A stretch of DNA of 64,000 nucleotides from assembly GCF_010015445.1 (NCBI RefSeq), contig NC_053115.1, positions 9,618,024 to 9,682,023 on the forward strand, read 5' to 3'. Shown piece by piece: positions 36,139 through 46,728 of the stretch. Numbering within the stretch: the first letter of the stretch is position 1; the number at the start of each line of letters is the position of its first letter. This DNA is from Perca fluviatilis (taxonomy: Eukaryota > Chordata > Actinopteri > Perciformes > Percidae). The position numbers were made by a program, and so were the translations under genes. The notes beneath the pieces are model-generated. The model worked only from the letters and a program-made list of their open reading frames with translations. It was not told the origin of the DNA and made no database searches.

Positions 36139-36613
36139 CCTATCATAAAGCCACAAACATGTTCTGATTTGAGGTTTGGGATGTAAGAGTCAGGTCTATT
36201 GTTCTATGCATTGCACCGGGATGTTTTGTAATGTGAGCACAATACTTGCTATTCTTTTTGTTGCGGCCAAGCTGCCCTTCTTTATAAACTACTACATGAG
36301 ATTACATGTCCTGTCCTTTCAGCAGAAATAGAAATAATCTGTTACCTATGTCAAGTAGCACTGTGCTCTGCTGTTCTGTGCTCAGGTCGTTGCCCCGTCC
36401 CATTAGTTCTGTAATCAAGAGCATAATAATGCAATCTGTGTGTTCTGACTGTGTAATCCAGGAAAGGAAATCAGTCATGTGTTCAGCAGGCAAAATATTC
36501 TTCAAAGATCTGCCATCCTTTTAACGTAATTTCTTTTTTTTTTAGATTTTACCAATGTTAAATATCAATGCTTTGAAGTTGCTATAAAGGCTTTGTGGAG
36601 GGAAGGGGGGAGT

Positions 36614-36627
36614 GTTACCTTGGCAAC
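36614..36627. promoter_or_regulatory. Perfect X-box (RFX-type) motif
   Basis: GTTACCTTGGCAAC fits the palindromic RFX consensus GTYRCC-NN-RGYAAC exactly. It is isolated, with no nearby gene start, so function is unproven. Confidence 0.35.
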
Positions 36628-36656
36628 ATAGAAAAAGAGGATTACGATTTTTTTAA

Positions 36657-37633
36657 AGGTGCAATATGTAATACTGACAGCTAGTGTTTAAAATACTTTA
36701 CTGCAGTACAAATTCAAAATACTGGAGCGAGTCGTCTCCCCCGCCCCCTCCTCGCCAGACTCGAAGTTCACGGAGGCATTCACAACAATGTCGCTAGACG
36801 CTTGTCTCACATAGCCAGACATTACTTCACAGCACACGCAGCAGAGTAGCTAACGTTAGATGCTGGCTATATTGACAGTCATAAAAGCCAGTGCTCATGC
36901 AGAGCTCTGTGCCCAACTGACAGGCACACTTTTTGGCTTAAAATAACTCACCGTTGTCGCCTACGGCCGCTGAACAGGCTACATGTTGTAAACAGCCGTG
37001 GCCCGCTTGCCTGGTCCTCCAGTAACGTTAGCAGTTAGCAGGGTTAGCATGGCGGCGTTAGCCAGGACCAGTCGGGATCACTTTACTGGCTGTGTCTCAA
37101 TTGTTTTTGCGAGTACCCAACCCGGGTACTCTAGCTATATAACGAATGTTGACATGACAAATAATAAATTAGCCTGAAGCTAATGCTTACCAGTTCAGGA
37201 GGAAATTAGCCAACTCGGCGTCCTTTTGGGCTCTAAGCTGTCTCCATCTTTCAAATACATCTCCAATATTTACCCAGAGTTTGTTACGTCTCTGGTCACA
37301 CAACTGATAGAAACATGCCGGGTTTTTTTTTTGGTCGGGTAGAATCTATCTCCATTGATCCTGTTCGTTTGTTTGCTGCTTTCATGGCTGTACTACCGTT
37401 ACAGCTGTAGCACGCTGGGTTGACGTTTTTACAGGTATATCTGGCAACCCGTTGTGGCCGTCAAACTGGGTAGTTGAAAACAACACACAGGCCAAAACAC
37501 AAACAGAAATTCTGTCACGGAATGGAAATTTCAAAAGGAGAAAATACTGGCATTAGCATTGTTGTCAGAAAAGATTATTATTTTATTTATTATTTTTGGA
37601 TTTATTACAGTAAATATAGTACATATTGGACCT
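36657..37633. mobile_element. TTAA-target non-autonomous element
   Basis: Ends AGGTGCAATATGTA and its inverse (TACATATTGGACCT), flanked by TTAA (36653-36656 and 37634-37637). The interior has GTTAGC-rich repeats but no frame of note. Same target preference as the elements at 28883, 40516 and 51853, but different terminal sequence. Confidence 0.88.
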
Positions 37634-37639
37634 TTAAAT

Positions 37640-39805
37640 TGGTGAGGAATTTGGAAAAGACAAAAGGAAATCTAATCCATTCTTAATAAACTAGTTGTAA
37701 TAGTAATACTCTTTTATATATATATATATATATGTCCAAATATCAGAAAAAGAATATAGCTCATAAGAGTCAAATGAGTTAGTGTTATATAAATGCAGAC
37801 ACAGTAGGTTGTGGACCTTGAGTAGTAGCACTCACAATTCAAATGATTGTTGAATTTACAACTACCAAATATTTTGTGAGATGCTATGTGTCAAGGCTAA
37901 ATTATGATGTTTGCATGTATGCATGCACTGATACAAACACTGCATTAGTAGTCAGACAAAAGCAAATGGGGATCAGACACATTTCATGAATATCAATATC
38001 ACTGCGTCTTTAGATGAATTCATGTATAACTTCCATACATAGTTAACTAAACAACCTCCTGACACATTTCTGAATGCACAATCTGCTTAATAAATATGTA
38101 AACATCCAATTGACATTCAAAATGTTAATGTTTCAACTGCAATGTACGAGTAACAGTGTTCTATTCTGATGTGAATGCACAAATCGAACCCCTATCTTCA
38201 CATGTGATATATGTGCACCATGATATTATGCAAGGGTGATAGTTTGTTGTGATGAATATTATATGAGTAGCATGTAGAAAACCATTAACAGTAGCTATTT
38301 TCAGTCTTGCTGCCTTTCATATTGCCAGTGGATATGTAATTGATGTGATGAAACACAAAATGATTTAACTGGTAATGTTCTGTTTGGAATTCAGTTGTAA
38401 TGGAAAAAGAAGTGCAATAATGATTGATTGATACTTTTCTTATTTAAAATCCTTCGGCTGACATGACGTGTGATTGGTTAAACTGTGGCATGACTCACAG
38501 GTGTTTGGGAAAAGGCTGGTGGTTGTAATCTGATAGATGAGAGGCAACTGGTTGGTCACTGGTTGTCTTAGTGATGTAATGTTGGTGTTTTTGAAGAAGC
38601 CATCTCCTTGATTCACAGGCCTTTCAGTAAAAGAGCTCTTACTGAATGGGCCGATGCTTCTGTAATTGGTCCCCTGACTATAAGAGCAACTCTGATTGGC
38701 CCAATAATAAGTAAAGAGAGAAAATGTCTCCACTTTGACCTGGCTAATGGACAGGACTCAGCTGAAGAGGGTTCATTATCATTGTCATCCTGAGTGGAAG
38801 AGTGCTGCTTCTCTTTTTCGTTGAGGAGAAAGCAGAAGAGAGGAGAGGTTTGATCCTGAGTTCCCAGAACACTTACAGTCACACTTCAAAGACAGTGAGA
38901 GAAGAGAAGCAGGTTTAGGACACAAAACCCAGTACAGTCTAATTTAATTCAACCTAAATGAGTGTATATAAGTTGCAACACTGTGCTCAATCAGGTTATT
39001 CTGATAACTTCCAATTGGAGCCTGATAATTACACAGGAATGATTGGAAATCAGTATAGTAAAAAAAACGGTTGTTGGGTAATGGTTGATCATACTATCAA
39101 GACCTTCTGATTAGTGCTTTTAATTTGAATTCAAACCGTTTTCAAACAAAATGAGAAACCCTTTAGTGTTTTAACAATGTTGAAACTCATTGCAATGTCC
39201 TTGTTTAGTCTGTAAAAGAACTTCTATTCTCACTCTTCATTATTTGTCATTATTTGGTAAGTCATCTTTAACACGGATGACTTATTACAACCAGGAGGCT
39301 GTTTATTCTGGTCAGAACTTCAATGATTAGCTGAATAAATTACTCAGAAATAGTTGTCATTTTCATCAGTAGGTGTATGACTTGGCATTTGTGAGTAATG
39401 TGTTTTTGTCTAAATGTTACCATCTTGTGTCACCATTTTTTATTCCCCATGGTCAGTGAAATGTTGCCATGGTCACATTATATCACTGAGTGCCTTGAGA
39501 AAAACAAATAGTAATATCATTCCCACTTTTTTTATTATTTACACTCATTCTCACTTTGAGTTTTGTTGCCTAATTTAAGGGGCTACAATTACAATACACT
39601 GTGGGCAAACTGATTAGGTATGTTACGTGTCACAAATGTATTAGGCCATGGCTAGACAGTACCTTCTTAAAGGTACAGTGTTTTCTTAACCTGTTCTAGA
39701 ACCTAAATGTCAGGATGTCGCTGTGTGTGCTGCATCTGTATTGACCATTCTTATTTTTAAATCTGTAGTCGCTTGTTGGTCATCCAACTTTATGGAGGTG
39801 TGATA
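37640..39805. other. Intergenic, no feature recognised
   Basis: AT-rich; a short (TA)n at 37718-37733. No supported gene or bounded repeat. Confidence 0.5.
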
Positions 39806-39809
39806 TTAA

Positions 39810-39978
39810 CCCTTGTGTGTTATTCAGGTCTGTGGGACCCATTTTCAATGTTTTCTAAAAGAAAAATGATGCTATTTATTTTTTCTTCTAACTCAAACAT
39901 TCATTCATTCAAAACTCATTTTCTGTGAAGAACATAAAATAATTACTTATTTTCAATGACTGCACACGGTACACCACC

Positions 39979-40017
<39 letters not shown>

Positions 40018-40460
40018 CTATTACATATGAGGTGTTCGGGTCCACTGGACCCGTGTGTATTTAATTGTGGGTGCTATGAAACTATGTTGTCTTTCTGCAC
40101 CTGCTATTCCCACAAAAAGTTACACAATTGTTACATTTCAAGCACTTTCACCTGTTCTGATTAAGTTCTAAGAAATAAGCAGCAATTAGTTTTTACCTTT
40201 TTTATAATTGAATTTCCTTGTTTTCCCACAAAAAAAACGAAAATGATCATATGATCATAAATGTGATCTCACAGGGGAAATGGCAAATATGAAACATAAA
40301 TTATGTATATATCATTGGTAATTAAGCTAAAGTAAACATCTGTTAAGTATTTTTGCATAAATTGTTATGGCTGTATTGATTTAAAAGCCTAATAATGTCG
40401 TGGGTCCACCAGACCCGGGAACATTGTCTGTGTAACAAAAATATGAACACCACACAAGAG
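39810..40460. mobile_element. Degraded piggyBac-type element
   Basis: Left end TTAACCCTTGTGTGTTATTC and GGGACCC; right end GGGTCCACCAGACCC..ATGAACACCACACAAGAG, i.e. inverted CCCTTGTGTG-type termini. The right TTAA has decayed to ATAA. A CA microsatellite (39981-40016) has grown inside. No transposase frame. Confidence 0.65.
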
Positions 40461-40964
40461 ATAAATTGCCGGAGTGCCCCCTTAACACACAAAGAACATT
40501 TATTTCTAATTTTAAAGGAACACGTCACTGTTTTTTGAAATAGGGTTATTCACCGTCTCCCCTGGATGTAGATAGGTGGGCAAACACATTTTTGTCTTAG
40601 TCCGGCAGCGCTGCCTCTAGTTTAGCTTAGCGTAGTGAATGGAATCCTTTGTTGCCGGTTAGCATGTCGTGAGTAAAAGTGAGCCAACAAAAAAACAAAA
40701 AACAACCTAATTACTTCTTGTGGCCTGCGTATTCACAACGAGTACAAATAGCAATGCAGATTAAGACTAGACAATTTCCTAGGCAGATATCGATTTGGGA
40801 CTATATTTGGGCGAAGCACAGCCGAAGTAATGTACTCAGGCGCAGAGATATCACACAGCAACTCTGTTGTTCCTTAAAATAACCATGCGTCATGTTTACA
40901 ATAATCACTTACTCTGTGGACAGCTGTTTATTGGGTCCATTCGGCGTGTTTATCTGTGTTTTAA

Positions 40965-42011
40965 CACTAGAACGGCCATGACGGTCATTTTGACCGTTTT
41001 GAAATTTATATGTGTAATAACTTTGCTGAATAAAAAAAAAAAAATACAATCCTGTTGCTGCCTGACTATTCCTAAAAGTATTTTAATTTAAAATTGTTTT
41101 TATATACGTTACACAAAAGACAAAGACAATACAATCACTTTTACCTATTTCGGCCATACACGGTCATATTGACCCATAGACATAATATTGACCGCTCTGA
41201 TTTTCATGGTATTGTTTTTAATCTTTCGCGCGGTTAAAGATGCATCTTGGTTGCTTAGTAACTACCATAGTCTCTGTCAGAGAAACGTAACTAGCGGTCT
41301 CGAGTAACAAGTGTGGGCATCACCGATGGGCCGAAGGCAAAGCCAGAGTCGGTAACGTAGGCTACTACGGCGTGGATGGACTCGGTTCTTAATCAGAAGG
41401 CAAGAGCAGGGCGCTCGCTCTGTGAAAGGCGCGGTACAGGTAGATGGCCGGTGGCTGTTTACATGTTCATATAACTTTATACATCTTCGAACTGGCTGGA
41501 ATCATTGCACGCATCCTCTCCAAGCAGTGCACCAGCTGTAAAATGTCCCGGAGGAAGTTCATACAGGAACTGGCAGAGGAGCTGAGAGCGAGTTTATGGA
41601 GGGAAAAAGGGCAGCAGCGCACGGTCCGAGCAGCGCTGCGCACAGACGCCAAAACGGAGGCAGTGCTAGGTATAGGTTATAGCTAAATGCTCAAATAAGA
41701 TACTTTTAATTGTTATTTGGCTGTTATGAGTTGAATGAATTTCCACAACATATTTTTCGGGATATGAATGTATTAAAAAATAATGACGGTTTACTGATAT
41801 GAATTATTGAAACACGTATTAGCCTACTACTGAAATGTATAATTAAACTTGTTAAAATGTACTTTTCGGTGTTATTACGTTTTTCTAAAGATATCCTAAC
41901 ACAATACATAATACATAATTTATCATGAGAGATTATAGAGTTTGGAATCTGGCAGTCAAAATGACCGCTCACGGCAGTTCTAGTAGTTATGGAATTCTGG
42001 CACTTCTAGTG
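40965..42011 (+). mobile_element. piggyBac-type element (internally deleted)
   Basis: Termini CACTAGAACGGCC and GGCACTTCTAGTG are inverted repeats between TTAA duplications (40961-40964 and 42012-42015). Both ends carry a subterminal GGTCATTTTGAC. The TTAA it hit is inside the terminal repeat of the 9-bp-TSD MITE. A transposase remnant is at 41444-41686. Confidence 0.9.
41444..41686 (+). pseudogene. piggyBac-like transposase C-terminal remnant
   Basis: The frame contains MSRRKFIQELAEELRASL, resembling the RRxFLEELGxxL segment late in PGBD/piggyBac transposases. Catalytic Asp-containing parts are absent, so only a deletion remnant remains. Assignment rests on this short motif plus the surrounding termini. 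Confidence 0.5.
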
Positions 42012-42142
42012 TTAAGCCCCCAACGTCTCCTTCCAGGCAGCGCTGCCTGGAAGGCACTAGGATTAGGCAATGGTTATGGTTATGGTTATGGTTAGGTGCC
42101 TTGAAGTCAATGGTTGCAGCGCTGCCTTGAAGTCGATTAGGC

Positions 42143-42559
42143 CAGTGGTTCCCAACCTGGGGTCTGGGCACCCCCAGGGGGGACGGCAAAGATCACAGGG
42201 GGGGCGCGAGTCTTTATCTGGTTTGAGGTTGAGGTAAAAAAAAAATATTTGCACATGTTAAACAAATTATGATAATACACTAGAATATATAATGTATACA
42301 AACGTCTGTATGAAAACTATATATTTTGTTGTATCCTCGTTTTTCCAGCTGACACGGCATCACTATTTTGTGAATCAAACATGGCGGAGAAACGTAACAG
42401 TGCTGATGACTCCTCTGTATCAAAAAAGAAAGTAAGGCTCTATCTCGAGAGTTACCTCAACTTTGGTTTCGGGGGTGGAGGGAGGGTTGGGGGGGGGGCT
42501 CAGCTTTTCTTAGACATGAGTAGGGGGGGGCGCCAAGGAAGAAAGGTTGGGAACCACTG
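42143..42559 (+). mobile_element. hAT-type element (deletion derivative)
   Basis: Termini CAGTGGTTCCCAACC and GGTTGGGAACCACTG are perfect inverted repeats, flanked by a perfect 8-bp duplication GATTAGGC (42135-42142 and 42560-42567). Retains the transposase start at 42381. Confidence 0.95.
42381..42470 (+). pseudogene. ZBED5/FAM200-like hAT transposase N-terminal remnant
   Basis: ATG GCG GAG AAA begins a frame with SKKKVRLYLESYLNFGF, matching the KKKVRLYxESYLxxGFTW start of ZBED5/FAM200-type transposases. It is cut off after about 30 codons by the internal deletion and runs into a poly-Gly frame. Confidence 0.65.
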
Positions 42560-42844
42560 GATTAGGCAATGGTTATGGTTATGGTTATGGATATGGTTAG
42601 GGTTAGGGTTAGGGGTTAGGGTTACGGTTAGGGTTAGTTGCCTTGAAGTCAACGATCGCAGTGCTGCCTGGAAGGAGACTGGGGGGGACTTGGGGGCTTA
42701 AAACACCATCGAGCATTCAGCGTTTTTTCCAGTTGACTTTATTGCACTGAAAAAAAAAAGTTGAGAACCGCATGATGGATCAACGCCAAGAAATCCTCGG
42801 TAGCTGTGACACAACTGTGGGCACGCTCATCTTGATCTGACACA

Positions 42845-43125
42845 TTAAGTCATCAATGGCAGTACCTTGTCCCACTCGCCACAGCACAGACACTCTATTT
42901 CAGTCGGCATAGGTTGGCATATTCCCTCACACTCACAACACCAGTTTGTGTTGGCTCTCATCCTCACGTCCTCAGCCTGTTGAGCGATCGCAACTCCTCC
43001 TCCTCCTGTCATTCTATTTCCAAAGCACGCAGCTCCTCTTCTGAAAACTCTGGTTCGTAGAGGTATGGTTCTGGATCTTGACTGTCTGAGAAGTCATCCT
43101 CTTCGTCTCTCACAAAATCCGACAT
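42845..43125 (-). pseudogene. Decayed element ORF with P2X7 C-terminus-like cysteine cluster
   Basis: On the minus strand, ATG at 43125 begins MSDFVRDEEDDFSDSQDPEP and an acidic stretch to a stop. In a shifted frame follows NWCCECEGICQPMPTEIECL and CCGEWDKV to TAA at 42845. The WCxC-C-MPTE-CC spacing is like the cysteine-rich P2X7 C-terminal ('ballast') domain and the many fish 'P2X7-like' proteins. A frameshift and an internal stop make it non-coding now. Homology is inferred from pattern only. Confidence 0.55.
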
Positions 43126-43599
43126 GTTCATCGCCATTCACTGTCTACTGTAGGAAAAATAGCCAGCTAATATTCACTCCGGTATGTTGACGGAAGTTGG
43201 GGGGTTTCAGGTGCTACGCGATATCTCTGCGCCCAAGTAGCAGTGCTTCGGCTGTGCTTCGCCCCAATATAGTCCCAAGTCAATATCTGCCTAGGAAATT
43301 GTCTAGTCTTAATCTGCATTGCTATTTGGACTCATTGTGACTACACAGGCCACAAGAAGTAATTAGTTTTTTTTGCTGTTGTTGTATGCTAACGGCAGCA
43401 AAGGATTCCATTGACTATGCTAAGCTACTGTAACCTAGTGGCGGCGCTGCTGGACTAAGACAATGCATGCACTGACACAAAAATGCGTTTGCCCACCTAT
43501 CTACATTTATTCACCGTCTGAATAACCCTATTTCAAAAAACGGTGGCATGTTCCTTTAATAAAAATACATTAATAATAATATTTCAGAACATTACTGAA

Positions 43600-43808
43600 A
43601 TATATGATAAAAAAGACGCAAGAAGAAAAGCTAAAATATATATTTTTACTAAGGAAAATTACAAAAACAGTAACGCACAGTGACTTGGATAAGTAACTTT
43701 AATCTGATTACTGGTTTGGAAATAGTAACGCGTTAGATTACTTGTTACTGAAAAAAGTGGTCAGACTAGAGTAGCGCGTTACAAGTAACGCGTTACGTGG
43801 CATCACTG
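43600..43808. repeat. Fish hAT-like repeat with GTAACGCGTTAC motifs
   Basis: AGTAACGCGTTAGATTACTT, AGTAGCGCGTTACAAGTAAC and a terminal GGCATCACTG are characteristic of a common teleost element. The left end is not resolved. Confidence 0.6.
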
Positions 43809-45558
43809 TGAAGGATATAGCCTACATGCTAAATTTTGAGTTTTGTAAAATGCATTTGTATTGCCTTACATGAAGTAATTATACTGCAATATATGCCAGT
43901 TAGTTTTATGACATTCATAGTAAATGCAGCTGTTTTCTCTTGCTAGAAACCCATGAAATTGTAGAAAAAAGCTACTTTTTATCTATTTGATGTTTGCATG
44001 TCAGCAACACAACAATCACGTACTGTGCGTGTCCCACAGTGTCATCTTGTGGCCAGTTTAAGACCTCACACTCTCCCTGCCTAACATCATCACTGTCCTG
44101 TAGCTGTGAGAACAGACAGTTCGCAGAGTCAACAGACCACTTTCTGTGGCAGACCTACCATCACCTCCCGAGCTGTAACTCACAGGCTCGATTGTGACTG
44201 ATGCTCTAAAATGAGAGCAATCCGCCGTTTTACGCCTTCATTCTCCATTATAAAGCAGTGGGTTTCATGCCTGGGTGTCACACATTCAACATCTGAGGCC
44301 AAGGACTCTGTCAGAGAGAGACGGATCAATGTGTCACCATAGGAATTTGTGTGTGGATGTTGGTGTATTATTTGTCATAGTCAGGGTCAGGAGGAGATTA
44401 TGATCTGAAGCTTCTTTGTTCATGGTATTGATTGAGTCTAGCAGAGAGTGAGCTGATGTAACGCAGTAGCATGCTGGCTCAGGGTCAGTAATGTGGAGGT
44501 GAAACGCCCTCTACTGTTGCTCGGATGAAACAGGTTAAGAGATCTACTCAATGAGGTTGAATTCAAGCTGCTTTTTTCTTTCATGAATGCTGTTGGTTGA
44601 ATAGATCCTTTGGGGCAGGGGTTAGAAAGTGTGCATCCACATGTGAGAAATGCTTTTTTCCACATTTCAGATTTTTTTTAACTGTGTATTTCAAATAATA
44701 CACACAACATTGACTTATTGAATAAGCAATACACTTTCAAGTGATTTTACCTCGTTGTACTGGAGATGAGTGGATAACTTTTATCAGAGGAGTTGAGCAC
44801 ACTTAGTTTGCTCTTTTGAAGGGAGCTCTGTGCACCTCCAAACACAAACCTGACGAACCTTAAAAAGGTTTTGTAAGGCCTGTGAGACTGACGGATGATT
44901 TTGTGAGTGATATAAAAAGTCTTCCAGCAAGGACACAGAAAAGATGGGAGACCCTACGTGGGCCGATTCAGTGTTTACTACATGACTCACACCCCTATTC
45001 ACTGCATGCCTGTCCGACAAACACGCTTATAGACAAACAACACATGGCTTGCTTTCAAGTTGAGTTACTGCCTGACCGCCACATGATGTGTTTTTGCATA
45101 GCCCTTTATGCATCACAACATCAAAGTACCAATTCATATATCGCATCGGGAAGTTAAAGACTTAAGAGTTAAAGGCTGCAGGGTCTGGACACAGAGTCAT
45201 CAGCAAAGAAATGCTGAGCTAGCACAAGTTAAGTGTTTTCTCATGGCCCCTTTTCACGATTATTTTCCTCTTTTAAAAGCAGCTTCTCTGTAATAACCAT
45301 GTAGGAAATGCACAAGCTAATCGTTACAGAGATTTGTGTTGAACTACAGCTTCCATTAGAGAGCACTATACAATACAATGAGGTCGTGTTACGATGTACA
45401 CTGCACATAGAGTCACCAAAATATAAGGCCATTGTTGAAATTAACTGACTTAATTCAGTCCCAAATGTGTAGCTTTGGCATATGTAATTGAGCCGCGACA
45501 TTATCTGATGTATCTAATGTACACAAACTGAATTGCTTTTGCAGGGCATGGCAGGGCA

Positions 45559-45680
<122 letters not shown>

Positions 45681-46668
45681 AGTCGATCTCCACTGCAGGG
45701 GGAATTGCAAGGAGATCCACACAGCATGCTAATAAGCCTGCAGTCAGCCAAGAAAAACACAAATCAGATATACATCTGGGTTTTGACCTCGCCACTGGCC
45801 TGTAGCAGAAAACAAAGTAGAAATAATGAAATGTACTATTTGGAATGAACATTTCCACAAACAATAGCTTTTTGTGTGGCCTGATTATTGTTAGCATGCC
45901 TGAGCTGTGGAAAACTAGCTTACAAGACTTGCTTTTTGCATGGTACTCAGAGCTATAGTGGCACCAGACAGTCCTGAGACTCTCTCCGTGCTCTCTGTTT
46001 TTGGACTTCTTCTTTGTTGCAGTAGAACAAAAGCTGTTTGGCCTCTCGAACAAAGGCAGACACACTTTGAGTTGACTGTGGTGGCTGTAAACTTCCTGTT
46101 GGCTGCAGTCAACTTGTGTGGAGCAGCTGACCAGAGGAAACTTTGAAGTGGGCATGCAAGGTGGTCATTATAGAAATCCAGGCTCCATCCCTACCTCTAG
46201 GTATACTGCCACAGCTGGAAAGGTCCAGTGATGCCAAAGTGATTTTGTATTGTAAGATGTAAGCCGTGGCCTCAGCCTACAACTTTTAAGTTTTCCAAAT
46301 ATGTTTTACTTTTTCTTGTCTTTTTTTACAGTCTTCTTTTGACCACTTGGGGGCAGTGCAACAAGCTTTGAAACACAGTTGATATGGCAAACATGACAGC
46401 AAACAGTTGCTGCTCTGTGCTGCATGCAGCAGACTGAACAACATCAGTATGCATTTAGTCATATTTCTGGATACCTAATGAATGTACCTATAAAGTACAA
46501 TATTTATTCTCCTTTTACCTTGGTTTTGTTCTCCACCAACTCCTGGACCCACTGTAAGTTGATGTTGACCAAAAAAGGTAGGAGGGTAAATATTAAAATT
46601 AGTCTCTGTCTGCTGGGTGTCTAAGTAGGCATTTGTTTGTCACTTGCTACAAACATAAAATTAACAAC

Positions 46669-46670
<2 letters not shown>

Positions 46671-46724
<54 letters not shown>
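46671..46724 (+). repeat. (TG)n microsatellite
   Basis: About 27 uninterrupted TG units. Confidence 0.97.

Positions 46725-46728
<4 letters not shown>

Larger units (their letters stand above)
40948..42714. mobile_element. 9-bp-TSD MITE, larger copy, interrupted by piggyBac and hAT
   Basis: Flanked by ATTCGGCGT (40939-40947) and ATTCAGCGT (42715-42723), one mismatch. Ends GTTTATCTGTGTTTTAAGC (before interruption) and GGGGGCTTAAAACACC. Without inserts it is about 290 bp, versus 153 bp for the copy at 35986, because the internal TGCCTTGAAGTC/GGTTATGG unit is duplicated. It contains telomere-like GGTTAGGGTTAGGG (42595-42640). Confidence 0.82.
40516..43555. mobile_element. TTAA-target element with 337-bp inverted arms, host of nested insertions
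   Basis: Arms 40516-40852 and 43219-43555 are reverse complements (ends AGGAACACGTCACTG / CGGTGGCATGTTCCT), flanked by TTAA (40512-40515 and 43556-43559). Removing the nested insertions leaves about 1.25 kb. The interior carries a decayed minus-strand reading frame (42845-43125). TTAA duplication and long terminal repeats suggest a Kolobok-like element. Confidence 0.9.

Noticed and set aside
42595..42640. True telomere or chromosome fusion point
   Set aside because: The GGTTAGGG run is short, mixed with GGTTATGG, and lies inside a bounded MITE.
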